Shown in pieces: positions 1-8,392 of a stretch of DNA of 33,989 nucleotides. Each line of letters starts with the position of its first letter. Position 1 is the first letter of the stretch. A program made the translations under genes and the position numbers. This DNA comes from an uncultured Actinomycetes bacterium. GTDB taxonomy: Bacteria; Actinomycetota; Actinomycetes; Mycobacteriales; Mycobacteriaceae. The stretch spans positions 1 to 33,989 of the forward strand of contig CAIOYU010000063.1 of assembly GCA_903862565.1 (NCBI GenBank), given 5' to 3'. Below the pieces are notes generated by a model, which ran no database searches, had not been told where the DNA came from, and saw only the letters and a list, made by a program, of their open reading frames with translations.

Positions 1-1238
1 ATCAGGATGAACGACCCGGTGGCCGCGTTACGGGCGTACTCGTCGAGCAGCAACGGCACCTGGGTCCGAAGGCTGATGCGGCCGAGTTCGTTGAGCTTCA
101 ACGCCGTCGCGCTCTTGTCCCGGTGCAGGGTGTTGACGTCGAGGCGGTAGTCCAGCGCGGTCACCCGGGCGCGGGTGGTCCGGGTGGTGTGCTTGATGAG
201 GTACTCGCGGCCGGTCTCCAGCGCCGAACCGTCGGCCATCCAGCACACCATGGCGTCGAACTCGCTGGTCACCTCGGGCTGATTCTGCGGGCGCGCGATC
301 ATGTCGCCCCGGGAGATGTCGATGTCGTCGGCCAGGCTGATCGCCACCGACATCGGCGGGAACGCTTCCGCCAGTGGACCACTCGGGCCCTCGATCTCGG
401 TGATCCGACTGGTCTTGCCGCTGGGCAGCACCACGACGTCCTCGCCGCGCCGCAGGATGCCACCGGCGACGGTGCCCGCATAGCTGCGGTGGTCGGCGTG
501 CTCATGGGTCTGCGGCCGGATGACGTATTGCACCGGGAATCGGGCGTCGACGAAGTTGCGGTCGCCGCCGATGTAGACCTCCTCGAGGTGACGCAGCAGG
601 GTCGGCCCCTCGTACCAGGGCGAGTTGGCCGACCTGGTCACCACGTTGTCGCCTTTCAACGCCGAGATCGGGATCGTGGTGACATCCTGGATGTCCAACC
701 GTGCTGCGAAGGAGTGGAACTCGTCGCGGATCGCGTTGAACTTCTTGCGGTCCCAGTCGATGAGGTCCATCTTGTTGACCGCGAGCACGATGTGCGACAC
801 CCCCAGCAGCGAAGCCAGGAAGGCGTGCCGACGCGACTGCTCGAGCAGTCCATGACGGGCGTCGACGAGCACGATCACCAACTGGGCGGTCGAGGCTCCG
901 GTCACCATGTTGCGGGTGTACTGGATGTGCCCGGGGGTGTCGGCGATGATGAATTTCCGCTTGGCCGTGGCGAAATAGCGGTAGGCGACGTCGATGGTGA
1001 TGCCCTGCTCGCGTTCCGAGCGCAGTCCGTCGGTCACCAAAGCCAGGTCGGTGTAATCGTTTCCACGTTCCCGCGAGGTGCGCTCCACAGCGGCCAACTG
1101 GTCTTCCATGACGGCTTTGGAGTCGTACAGCAGCCGCCCGATCAGGGTGGACTTTCCGTCGTCGACCGAACCGGCGGTGGCAAGCCGCAGCAGGTCGGTG
1201 GGCTCGGCCACGTCGATTTCGGTATCCGTGGACAGCAT
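1..1238 (-). CDS. cysN: Sulfate adenylyltransferase large subunit CysN (GTPase; probable CysNC fusion), cut by window edge
   Basis: This is the GTPase subunit of ATP sulfurylase, which uses GTP hydrolysis to drive formation of adenosine 5'-phosphosulfate from sulfate and ATP in the cytoplasm. Reading the minus strand from ATG at 1238 gives 412 residues before the window ends. They include the P-loop GSVDDGKS (about residue 23), DTPGH and NKMD, the G1, G3 and G4 motifs of a translational GTPase, followed by elongation-factor-like beta-barrel sequence. The start overlaps the cysD stop by one base (TGATG), so the two are translationally coupled. Mycobacterial CysN is normally fused to an APS kinase (CysC) domain. 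That part would lie beyond position 1, so the fusion is inferred and not seen. Confidence 0.95.
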   Translation of the reverse strand, partial: MLSTDTEIDVAEPTDLLRLATAGSVDDGKSTLIGRLLYDSKAVMEDQLAAVERTSRERGNDYTDLALVTDGLRSEREQGITIDVAYRYFATAKRKFIIADTPGHIQYTRNMVTGASTAQLVIVLVDARHGLLEQSRRHAFLASLLGVSHIVLAVNKMDLIDWDRKKFNAIRDEFHSFAARLDIQDVTTIPISALKGDNVVTRSANSPWYEGPTLLRHLEEVYIGGDRNFVDARFPVQYVIRPQTHEHADHRSYAGTVAGGILRRGEDVVVLPSGKTSRITEIEGPSGPLAEAFPPMSVAISLADDIDISRGDMIARPQNQPEVTSEFDAMVCWMADGSALETGREYLIKHTTRTTRARVTALDYRLDVNTLHRDKSATALKLNELGRISLRTQVPLLLDEYARNAATGSFIL

Positions 1239-2167
1239 CAGAAGTAACCCTCTCGCTTGCGGTCTTCCATGCCGGCCTCGGAGATGCGATCGTCGGCCCG
1301 GGTGGCCCCGCGTTCGGTGAGCCGGGATACCGCCGTCTCGGCGATCACCTCGTCGACCGTCACCGCGATGGACTCCACGCAGCCGGTGCAGGTGACGTCG
1401 CCGACGGTGCGGAATCGGACCGAGGTCTCGAACACCTCCTCGTCCTTGTCCGGCTGCATGAACTCGTGAACGGCCAGCAGCATGCCGTCGCGGCGGAACA
1501 CCGGCCGGTTGTGTGCGTAGTAGATGGCGGGCAGGTCGATTCCCTCTTCGCCGATGTAGGACCAGATGTCGTACTCGGTCCAGTTCGACAGCGGGAACAC
1601 CCGGATGTGTTCACCCTTGCGGTACCGGCCGTTGTAGAGGTTCCACAGTTCGGGCCGCTGCGCCTTGGGATCCCACTGGCCCCACTCGTCGCGGAAGCTG
1701 AACACCCGCTCCTTGGCGCGGGCCTTTTCCTCGTCGCGGCGGGCCCCGCCGAACGCGGCATCGAACCGGTTCTCCCGGATGGCCCGCAGGAGGGTGACCG
1801 TCTGCAACGGGTTGCGGGACGGGCCATTGTCGGTGACCCGGCCGGCGTCGATGTCCTCCTGCACGCTGGCGACCACCAGTCGAAGCTGGTGCCGGTCGAC
1901 GAGTTCATCGCGAGTGCCGATCACTTCATCGAAGTTGTGCCCGGTGTCGACGTGCATGACCGGGAACGGCAGCCGCCCCGGGGCGAAAGCCTTGATCGCC
2001 AGGTGCAGCATGACGATCGAGTCTTTGCCGCCGGAGAACAGCAGCACGGGCCGCTCGAACTCGGCAGCGACCTCGCGGAAGATGTGGATGGCCTCAGCCT
2101 CCAGAACCCGCAGGTGACTGAGCTGGTAGTGGCCCGGAGTGTGGTGCTCGGCGACAGCGCCCGGCAT
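1238..2167 (-). CDS. cysD: Sulfate adenylyltransferase subunit 2 CysD
   Basis: This 309-residue protein is the catalytic subunit of ATP sulfurylase and works with CysN in assimilatory sulfate activation. It has the N-type PP-loop SGGKDS at residues 45-50, the downstream GGARRDEEKARAKE segment typical of the PAPS reductase/CysD family, and the C-terminal region ending KREGYF that is characteristic of CysD. The length is as usual for the family (about 300-310). The ATG at 2167 is preceded by a good ribosome site (GAGGA at 2172-2176). Transcription likely starts from its own promoter in the 154 bp gap after the carbonic anhydrase gene, and cysN follows with a 1-base overlap. Confidence 0.97.
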   Translation of the reverse strand: MPGAVAEHHTPGHYQLSHLRVLEAEAIHIFREVAAEFERPVLLFSGGKDSIVMLHLAIKAFAPGRLPFPVMHVDTGHNFDEVIGTRDELVDRHQLRLVVASVQEDIDAGRVTDNGPSRNPLQTVTLLRAIRENRFDAAFGGARRDEEKARAKERVFSFRDEWGQWDPKAQRPELWNLYNGRYRKGEHIRVFPLSNWTEYDIWSYIGEEGIDLPAIYYAHNRPVFRRDGMLLAVHEFMQPDKDEEVFETSVRFRTVGDVTCTGCVESIAVTVDEVIAETAVSRLTERGATRADDRISEAGMEDRKREGYF

Positions 2168-2218
2168 TGTTCCTCGTAAAGTTGGTCGGAATTACCAGAT
2201 TTAACTGGCATTTCCGCC

Positions 2219-2248
2219 ATTAAGCCAGCACGCTCACGCAGGTGTCAA
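2219..2248 (-). promoter_or_regulatory. Probable sigma-A promoter of cysDN
   Basis: On the minus strand a perfect TTGACA (2248-2243) is followed after 18 nt by CTTAAT (2224-2219), a 4/6 match to TATAAT. A transcript would start near 2211 and carry a leader of about 44 nt containing the short inverted repeat CCAG-N6-CTGG (2195-2208). An 8-bp palindrome, AGGCGCCT (2263-2270), lies just upstream of the -35 and could bind a regulator. Confidence 0.55.
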
Positions 2249-2293
2249 ACGCCGCAGGCAACAGGCGCCTCCGACGAGGAACGAGGCTAACGA

Positions 2294-2311
2294 CCGGGGA
2301 ACGGTCCCCGG
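2294..2311 (-). terminator. Hairpin after the carbonic anhydrase gene
   Basis: A perfect 7-bp stem (CCGGGGA / TCCCCGG) with a 4-nt loop begins 11 bases past the carbonic anhydrase stop. It lies before the cysD promoter on the same strand. There is no U-tract, as is common in mycobacteria, so termination efficiency cannot be judged from sequence. Confidence 0.55.
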
Positions 2312-2321
2312 GAGATTGCCT

Positions 2322-2813
2322 CTACAGCGTGACCTCGTTCAATTTGCCGGTTGCCACGTCGAAGATGAATCCGCGCAGCGACGTGTGCTTGGTCACGAAG
2401 GGGCTGTGCTCGATGCGCCGCAGCGACTGCCGCACGTCCTCCTCGAGATCGGAAAAGGACTCGGCGGCCCACTCCGGCTTGATCCCGGTCTCGGTCTGGA
2501 GATCGCGCTTGAAGTCGTCGTCGGTGAACGTGAGCATGCCGCAATCGGTGTGGTGGATCAGGATGATCTCCCGGGTGCCCAGCAGTCGCTGGCTGATCGC
2601 CAAGGAGCGGATCTCGTCGTCGGTGACGACGCCGCCGGCGTTGCGGATGACGTGCGCCTCGCCGGCCTTGAGGCCGAGGATCCGGTAGACGTCCAGGCGG
2701 GCGTCCATGCAGGCGACGACGGCCAGGTGCTTACTCGGGGGCAACGGCAGCGGGCCGGTGAAGGTCTTCGCGTACGCGACGTTGTTGGCCAGATATTCAT
2801 CGGTGACGGTCAC
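2322..2813 (-). CDS. canA: Beta-class carbonic anhydrase (Rv1284/CanA-like)
   Basis: This 163-residue enzyme interconverts CO2 and bicarbonate in the cytoplasm. The zinc and catalytic residues of the beta class are all present: Cys35 and Asp37 with Arg39 in ACMDARL, and His88 and Cys91 in HHTDCG. I chose the GTG at 2813 over an ATG at 2849. It gives VTVTDEYL, matching my memory of the M. tuberculosis Rv1284 N-terminus (MTVTDDYL) and its 163-residue length, and a TACGAT -10 box lies exactly 7 nt upstream, as expected for a leaderless message. There is no Shine-Dalgarno. The gene lies upstream of cysD on the same strand, an arrangement kept in M. tuberculosis; why carbonic anhydrase accompanies sulfate activation is unclear. 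Confidence 0.95.
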   Translation of the reverse strand: MTVTDEYLANNVAYAKTFTGPLPLPPSKHLAVVACMDARLDVYRILGLKAGEAHVIRNAGGVVTDDEIRSLAISQRLLGTREIILIHHTDCGMLTFTDDDFKRDLQTETGIKPEWAAESFSDLEEDVRQSLRRIEHSPFVTKHTSLRGFIFDVATGKLNEVTL

Positions 2814-2820
2814 GGCAGTG

Positions 2821-2826
2821 ATCGTA
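2821..2826 (-). promoter_or_regulatory. -10 box of leaderless canA transcript
   Basis: TACGAT on the minus strand is separated by exactly 7 nt from the GTG at 2813. This is the mycobacterial geometry in which transcription starts on the first base of the start codon. Confidence 0.6.
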
Positions 2827-2935
2827 GCGACCGCCCGAACCGGGTTCACGGGTGCGAATCACCCTGATTCGAACGCCGGACCGGATTCCGCAAGTGGCGG
2901 CGGCGCGTGCTGACGCCGCGTGGCCGGCTATCTCC

Positions 2936-2941
2936 TACCCT
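2936..2941 (+). promoter_or_regulatory. -10 box of the opp operon
   Basis: TACCCT lies exactly 7 nt before the ATG at 2949, so the predicted transcript begins on the A of that ATG, which opens a 9-codon ORF rather than oppB itself. Confidence 0.55.
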
Positions 2942-2948
2942 GTGCAGC

Positions 2949-2978
2949 ATGCAGGATGAGCCGGGCTGGCACCGATGA
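2949..2978 (+). CDS. Putative leaderless 9-residue upstream ORF (uORF) overlapping oppB
   Basis: ATG at 2949 opens a 9-codon frame encoding MQDEPGWHR that ends with TGA at 2976-2978, overlapping the oppB start codon (ATG 2975-2977) as ATGA. The -10 box TACCCT ends 7 nt before this ATG, so the uORF would sit at the very 5' end of the opp mRNA. oppB has no convincing Shine-Dalgarno, so ribosomes terminating on the uORF are the obvious source of oppB translation. The peptide resembles nothing I recognise; its role is probably coupling. That it is translated is inference. Confidence 0.5.
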   Translation: MQDEPGWHR

Positions 2979-3952
2979 CGCGGTTTCTCGCGCGGCGGTT
3001 CGCCAACTACGTGGTGCTACTGGCGTTGGCGTCGTTCCTGACGTTCGCCTTGACGTCCTACACCTTCACCCCGCTGAACAGCCTGCTGCAGCGCAACCCC
3101 CGCCCGCCGCAGTCCGTCATCGACGCCAAGGCAGCCGACCTGGGCCTCGACAAGCCGGTGCCGTTGCGCTACGCCCACTGGGTGTCCGGCGCGGTGCACG
3201 GCGACTTCGGCAAGACCGTCACCGGTCAACCGGTGTCGGCGGAGTTGTGGCGGCGCATCGGCGTAAGCCTGCGTCTGCTGGTCCTGGGCTCGGTGCTGGG
3301 CACCGTGATCGGCGTACTGGTGGGGGCCTGGGGTGCCATTCGCCAGTACAAGCTGTCCGACCGCGTGGTCACCATGCTGTCCCTGCTCATCATCAGCACG
3401 CCGACGTTCGTCCTCGCCAGCCTGCTGATCCTGGCAGCCCTGCAGGTGAACTGGGCGACCGGCCTTCAGATCTTCGAGTACACCGGCGAGACGGCCCCGG
3501 TTCCCCCGGCCGGCGCCTGGAACCAGTTAGTCGACCGCCTGCAGCACTTGATGCTCCCCACACTCGCCCTGGCGTTGATGGCGATCGCCGGCTACAGCCG
3601 CTACCAGCGCAACGCCATGCTCGACGTGCTCGGCCAGGACTTCATCCGCACCGCCAGAGCCAAAGGGCTCACCCGCCGGCAGGCGCTGTTCAAGCACGGA
3701 CTGCGCACCGCGCTGATCCCGATGGCGACGCTGTTCGCCTACAGCGTCGCCGGTCTGGTCACCGGAGCGGTGTTCGTGGAGAAGATCTTCGGCTGGCACG
3801 GCATGGGCGAGTGGGTGGTGCAGGGCATCGCGACCCAGGACGCGAACATCGTCGCCGCGATCACCGTGTTCTCCGGGGCCGTCGTGCTGCTCGCCGGACT
3901 GCTCTCCGACATCATCTACGCGATCCTCGACCCCCGGGTCCGGGTCGCATGA
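2975..3952 (+). CDS. oppB: Oligopeptide ABC transporter permease OppB
   Basis: This is the first inner-membrane permease of a peptide importer (325 residues). An N-terminal membrane helix (about residues 9-29) precedes an extracytoplasmic stretch, then about five more helices. The EAA coupling loop that contacts the ATPase is visible as DFIRTARAKGLTRRQ (around residue 220), and the C-terminus ends in the usual LDPRVR. The ATG at 2975 overlaps the stop of a leaderless 9-codon ORF. The oppC ATG overlaps the oppB stop (ATGA), so the operon is tightly coupled. Homologous to M. tuberculosis Rv1283c by sequence type and gene order. Confidence 0.95.
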   Translation: MTRFLARRFANYVVLLALASFLTFALTSYTFTPLNSLLQRNPRPPQSVIDAKAADLGLDKPVPLRYAHWVSGAVHGDFGKTVTGQPVSAELWRRIGVSLRLLVLGSVLGTVIGVLVGAWGAIRQYKLSDRVVTMLSLLIISTPTFVLASLLILAALQVNWATGLQIFEYTGETAPVPPAGAWNQLVDRLQHLMLPTLALALMAIAGYSRYQRNAMLDVLGQDFIRTARAKGLTRRQALFKHGLRTALIPMATLFAYSVAGLVTGAVFVEKIFGWHGMGEWVVQGIATQDANIVAAITVFSGAVVLLAGLLSDIIYAILDPRVRVA

Positions 3953-4836
3953 TCGCGACGGTCCCCCAGGCAGGCGAGTTCGTCTCCCGCAACACGCTCG
4001 TGCTGCGGCGGTTCCTGCGCAACAGGCTGGCCGTCGCCTCGCTGGCGATCCTGGTGCTGCTGTTCGTCGCCTGCTACGCGATCCCCCCGCTGCTGCCCTA
4101 TTCCCACACCGACCTCGACTTCTCCGCACTGCAGGAACCGCCGAGCCCCCGACACTGGTTCGGCACCAACGCCATTGGCCAGGACATGCTGGCGCAGGTC
4201 CTGCGGGGCATGCAGAAGTCGATGCTCATCGGCATCTGCGTGGCCGTGGTCTCCACGCTCATCGCGGCCACCGTTGGCTCCATCGCCGGATACTTCGGCG
4301 GGTGGCGCGACCGTGCGCTGATGTGGTTCGTCGACCTGCTGCTCGTGGTGCCCAGCTTCATCCTGATCGCGATCGTCTCCCCGCGGACGAAGAACTCGGC
4401 CAACATCGCGCTGCTGATCGTCCTGCTGTCCGCATTCAGTTGGATGATCAGCTCACGCATGGTTCGCGGGCTGACGATGAGCTTGCGCGAGCGGGAGTAC
4501 GTCCAGGCCGCCCGCTACATGGGGGTACCCAGCCGGCGCATCATCCTGCGCCACATCCTGCCCAACGTGGCCTCGATCCTCATCATCGACACCGCACTCA
4601 ATGTCGGCGGGGCGATCCTGGCCGAAACCGGTTTGAGTTTCCTGGGTTTCGGTGTCCAGCCGCCTGACGTGTCGCTGGGCACCCTGATCGCCGACGGCAC
4701 CAAGTCGGCGACGACATTCCCGTGGGTATTCCTCTTCCCTGCGGGGGTGCTGGTGCTGATCATCCTGTGCGCCAATCTGATCGGGGACGGTCTTCGCGAT
4801 GCGCTGGATCCCGGCAGCGGGAGCCTGCGGCGATGA
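3949..4836 (+). CDS. oppC: Oligopeptide ABC transporter permease OppC
   Basis: This is the second permease of the peptide importer (295 residues), pairing with OppB to form the translocation channel. An N-terminal helix (about 28-50) is followed by the OppC/DppC signature region [16 protein letters not shown] and five further helices. The EAA loop is [16 protein letters not shown] (about 183-198). It overlaps oppB by 4 nt and oppD by 4 nt. Confidence 0.95.
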   Translation: MIATVPQAGEFVSRNTLVLRRFLRNRLAVASLAILVLLFVACYAIPPLLPYSHTDLDFSALQEPPSPRHWFGTNAIGQDMLAQVLRGMQKSMLIGICVAVVSTLIAATVGSIAGYFGGWRDRALMWFVDLLLVVPSFILIAIVSPRTKNSANIALLIVLLSAFSWMISSRMVRGLTMSLREREYVQAARYMGVPSRRIILRHILPNVASILIIDTALNVGGAILAETGLSFLGFGVQPPDVSLGTLIADGTKSATTFPWVFLFPAGVLVLIILCANLIGDGLRDALDPGSGSLRR

Positions 4837-6668
4837 GTGCACTCCTGGAGGTCGACGGTCTCACCGTCACCTTCCCCACCGACAACGGCGACCTGCACGC
4901 CGTGCGTGGCCTGAGCTACCGGATCGACCCCCGTGAAGTGGTGGCGATGGTGGGCGAGTCCGGTTCGGGCAAGTCCGCGGCCGCCATGGCGGTGATCGGC
5001 CTGCTGCCCGAGTACGCGACGGTCTCCGGGTCGGCGCGCCTGCAGGGCCAGGAACTGATCGGCATGTCCGACCCGGACATGTCGAAGATCCGCGGCCTGC
5101 GGATCGGCACGGTGTTCCAGGACCCGATGTCGGCGCTCACCCCGGTGTACACCGTCGGTGACCAGATCGCTGAGGCGATCCGGATCCATCACCGCGACGT
5201 CGGCAAAGCGAAAGCCCGGCAGCGCGCGGTGGAGTTGTTGGACCTCGTCGGGATCGTCCAACCGGAGCAGAGGGCGCGGGCATTCCCGCACGAGTTATCC
5301 GGCGGTGAGCGCCAACGGGTGGTCATCGCGATCGCGATCGCCAATGACCCGGACCTGATCATCTGCGACGAGCCAACCACCGCACTCGACGTCACCGTGC
5401 AGGCACAGATCCTCGAGGTGCTCAAGACCGCCCGCGACGTGACGAACGCCGGGGTGTTGATCATCACCCACGACTTGGGCGTGGTGGCCGAGTTCGCCGA
5501 CCGGGCGCTGGTGATGTACGCCGGACGGGCCGTCGAGTCGGCAGCGGTCACCGAGCTGTATGCCGATCGCCGAATGCCCTACACCGCAGGGCTTCTGGGG
5601 TCGATTCCCCGATTGGACTCCGCCCGTGGCAGCCGTCTGGTACCCATCCCGGGCGCCCCGCCCTCGCTGGTGACGCTGCCGCCGGGATGCCCCTTCGCTC
5701 CTCGCTGCCCACTGGTGGTCGACGCCTGCCTGACGGCCGAGCCTCCGCTTTCCCCTGTCGGAGAAGACCATTGGGCGGCGTGCATCCGCACCGACGAGGT
5801 GGCCGGACGCAGTGCGGCAGAGATCTACCAGGTGCCCACCGAGCCCGAGGAAGCCGAGGACCAACCGGGCGAGGTCGTGGTGCGCGTCCGCGACCTGACG
5901 AAGACCTACCGGCTCACCAAGGGCGTGGTGTTCCGCCGCACGATCGGCGAGGTTCGTGCCGTCGACGGTGTCAGTTTCGAACTCCCGCAGGGCAAGACGC
6001 TCGGGATCGTCGGCGAGTCCGGCTCCGGGAAATCCACCACGCTGCACGAGATCCTGGAATTGCGGGCTCCGGAGTCGGGGTCCATCGAGGTGCTGGGCAA
6101 CGACGTCGCCACCCTGTCCGACCAGCGACGCCGGGAACTGCGCGGCGACCTGCAAGTGGTCTTCCAGGACCCGGTGGCCGCCCTCGATCCGCGGCTTCCG
6201 GTTTTCGACCTCATCGCCGAACCGCTGGACGCCAACGGTGTCGACAAGCGCGCCATCGACACCCGGGTGGCCGAACTGCTCGAACTCGTCGGGTTGCGCC
6301 GCGCCGACGCCAGCCGATACCCGGGCGAGTTCTCCGGTGGCCAGAAGCAGCGCATCGGGATAGCCCGCGCGCTGGCACTGCAGCCGAAGATCCTCGCCCT
6401 CGACGAACCCGTCTCCGCACTCGATGTCTCCATCCAGGCAGGCATCATCAACCTGCTGCTGGATCTGCAGCGGGAGTTCGACCTGTCCTACCTGTTCGTT
6501 TCCCACGATCTGTCGGTGGTCAAGCATCTGGCCCACCGGGTGGCGGTGATGTACCGCGGGGCGATCGTCGAGTACGGCGACAGCGACGATGTGTTCGGCA
6601 ATCCGCAGCACGAGTACACCCGGCGGTTGCTCGCTGCGATACCCCGCCCCGACCCGACACGCCAATAG
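4833..6668 (+). CDS. oppD: Oligopeptide ABC transporter ATPase OppD (fused double NBD)
   Basis: This 611-residue protein holds both nucleotide-binding domains that power OppBC, a fusion of what are OppD and OppF in enteric bacteria. Domain 1 has Walker A GESGSGKS (41-48), signature LSGGERQ (155-161), Walker B ending CDE (178-180) and H-loop His213. Domain 2 has Walker A GESGSGKS (394-401), FSGGQKQ (500-506), LALDE (521-525) and His558. After domain 1 the oligopeptide-transporter C-terminal motif has four cysteines (C286, C292, C299, C317), which in M. tuberculosis OppD are reported to hold an iron-sulfur cluster. Both ATPase sites look intact. The oppA gene follows after 35 nt. Confidence 0.96.
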   Translation: MSALLEVDGLTVTFPTDNGDLHAVRGLSYRIDPREVVAMVGESGSGKSAAAMAVIGLLPEYATVSGSARLQGQELIGMSDPDMSKIRGLRIGTVFQDPMSALTPVYTVGDQIAEAIRIHHRDVGKAKARQRAVELLDLVGIVQPEQRARAFPHELSGGERQRVVIAIAIANDPDLIICDEPTTALDVTVQAQILEVLKTARDVTNAGVLIITHDLGVVAEFADRALVMYAGRAVESAAVTELYADRRMPYTAGLLGSIPRLDSARGSRLVPIPGAPPSLVTLPPGCPFAPRCPLVVDACLTAEPPLSPVGEDHWAACIRTDEVAGRSAAEIYQVPTEPEEAEDQPGEVVVRVRDLTKTYRLTKGVVFRRTIGEVRAVDGVSFELPQGKTLGIVGESGSGKSTTLHEILELRAPESGSIEVLGNDVATLSDQRRRELRGDLQVVFQDPVAALDPRLPVFDLIAEPLDANGVDKRAIDTRVAELLELVGLRRADASRYPGEFSGGQKQRIGIARALALQPKILALDEPVSALDVSIQAGIINLLLDLQREFDLSYLFVSHDLSVVKHLAHRVAVMYRGAIVEYGDSDDVFGNPQHEYTRRLLAAIPRPDPTRQ

Positions 6669-6703
6669 TTCAACCACGCCAACAGTTCAACGAGGAGAAG
6701 CGC

Positions 6704-8392
6704 GTGACGACACTGCTCCGCCGCTGGGCGGTCCTGATCTTTGCGGTCACTCTGGTCGCCGCCTGCGCGCCCGGAAACCAGCCCGGCGGATCGTCGGCGG
6801 GGTCGTCGGCAGCGGGGTCATCGGGAGCGGTGGGCAAGTCCAGCGACACCAACCCGCAGGACCCGGCAACCCTGCAGCAGGGCGGTGACCTCCGACTGGC
6901 GATCAGCGCGCTGCCGTCGAACTTCAACACTCTCAACATCGACGGCAACGAGGCCGACACCGGCGGGGTGCTGCGCCCCACCATGCCGCGCGCCTTCGTG
7001 ATCGCCCCGGACGGGACGATGAAGGTCAACGCCGACTACTTCACCAGCATCGAACTGACCAGCACCAAGCCGCAGGTCGTCACCTACACCATCAACCCGA
7101 AAGCAACCTGGTCCGACGGCACCGCGATCACCTGGGAGGACATCGCCGCCCAGATCCGCGCGACCAGTGGCAAGGACAAGGCGTTCGCGATCGCCTCACC
7201 CAACGGTTCCGACCGGGTCGCGTCGGTGACCCGGGGCGTCAACGACCGCCAGGCCGTGATGACCTTCGCCGAGAGCTACCCCGAGTGGCGCGGCATGTTC
7301 GCCGGCAACACCATGCTGCTGCCCAGGAGCATGACCGCCGACCCCGACGTGTTCAACAAGGGCCAACTGGAGAACCCGGGCCCGTCGGCGGGGCCGTTCA
7401 TCGTCTCCGGTGTCGACCGCACCGCACAGCGGATCACTCTGACGCGCAACCCGAATTGGTGGGGAAAACCGCCGCTGCTGGAGACCATCACCTTCCTGGT
7501 GCTCGACGACGCCGGCCGCATTCCGGCCCTGCAGAACAAGGCGATCGACGCCACCGGCATCGGGTCGATCGACGAGTTGCAGATCGCCAGCCGCACCAAG
7601 GGCATCGCGATACGCCGTGCACCGGGTCCGAGTTGGTTTCACATGACCTTCAACGGTGCGCCGGGTTCGATCCTGTCCGACAAGGCGTTACGGCAGGCCG
7701 TCGCCAAGGGCATCGACCGCCAGGCCATCGTGAATGTGACCCAGCGTGGGCTCGTCGACGATCCCAAAGCGCTGGGCAACCACATCTTCGTCGCCGGCCA
7801 GGAGGGCTACCAGGACAACAGTGCCGTCGTCGCCTACGACCCGGAGAAGGCCAAGGCCGAACTGGACGCGTTGGGCTGGAAGCAGAATGGCGAGTTCCGC
7901 GCCAAGGACGGCAAGCAGTTGGTGATCCGCGACGTCCTCTACGACTCCCAGAGTGGCCGCCAGGTCGCCCAGGTGGCCCAGAACACGCTGGCCAAGATCG
8001 GGGTCAAGCTCGAACTCGACGTCAAGCCGGGCAACGGATTCTTCTCCAACTATGTCAGCGTGGGCGATTTCGACATCACCCAGTTCTCCTGGGTCGGCGA
8101 CGCGTTCTCGCTGTGCTGCCTGAACCAGATCTTCACCACCGGTGCGGAAAGCAACTTCGGCAAGATCTCCTCACCGGCGATCGACGCCAAGGTCGACGAG
8201 GTGCTCGACGAACTCGATCCCGCCCGAGCCCGGGTGCTGGCCAACGAGGTGGACGTCATGCTGTGGGACGAGGTGTTCAGCCTGGCGCTGTCCCAGTCGC
8301 CCGGCAACGTGGCCGTGCGGAGCGACCTGGCCAATTTCGGACCGGCCGGAATCGGCGACTTGGATTACAGCACAATCGGTTTCATGAAGTAG
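6704..8392 (+). CDS. oppA: Oligopeptide-binding lipoprotein OppA
   Basis: This is the substrate-binding component (562 residues, SBP_bac_5 family) that captures peptides outside the membrane and delivers them to OppBC. The GTG at 6704 has a strong ribosome site (GAGGAG at 6692-6697). A lipoprotein signal peptide ends at lipobox VAAC (Cys21) and is followed by a flexible Gly/Ser/Ala-rich tether (about 22-50), then the binding domain with YTINPKATWSDGTAITWED, typical of peptide-binding proteins. It is last in the operon. Its 3' end overlaps the converging hydrolase gene by 11 bp, leaving no room for a separate terminator. Confidence 0.95.
   Translation: MTTLLRRWAVLIFAVTLVAACAPGNQPGGSSAGSSAAGSSGAVGKSSDTNPQDPATLQQGGDLRLAISALPSNFNTLNIDGNEADTGGVLRPTMPRAFVIAPDGTMKVNADYFTSIELTSTKPQVVTYTINPKATWSDGTAITWEDIAAQIRATSGKDKAFAIASPNGSDRVASVTRGVNDRQAVMTFAESYPEWRGMFAGNTMLLPRSMTADPDVFNKGQLENPGPSAGPFIVSGVDRTAQRITLTRNPNWWGKPPLLETITFLVLDDAGRIPALQNKAIDATGIGSIDELQIASRTKGIAIRRAPGPSWFHMTFNGAPGSILSDKALRQAVAKGIDRQAIVNVTQRGLVDDPKALGNHIFVAGQEGYQDNSAVVAYDPEKAKAELDALGWKQNGEFRAKDGKQLVIRDVLYDSQSGRQVAQVAQNTLAKIGVKLELDVKPGNGFFSNYVSVGDFDITQFSWVGDAFSLCCLNQIFTTGAESNFGKISSPAIDAKVDEVLDELDPARARVLANEVDVMLWDEVFSLALSQSPGNVAVRSDLANFGPAGIGDLDYSTIGFMK

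Noticed and set aside
5687-6703. Long upstream extension of the oppA frame into oppD
   Set aside because: The oppA lipoprotein signal peptide and ribosome site fix the start at GTG 6704; the upstream part is oppD read in another frame.
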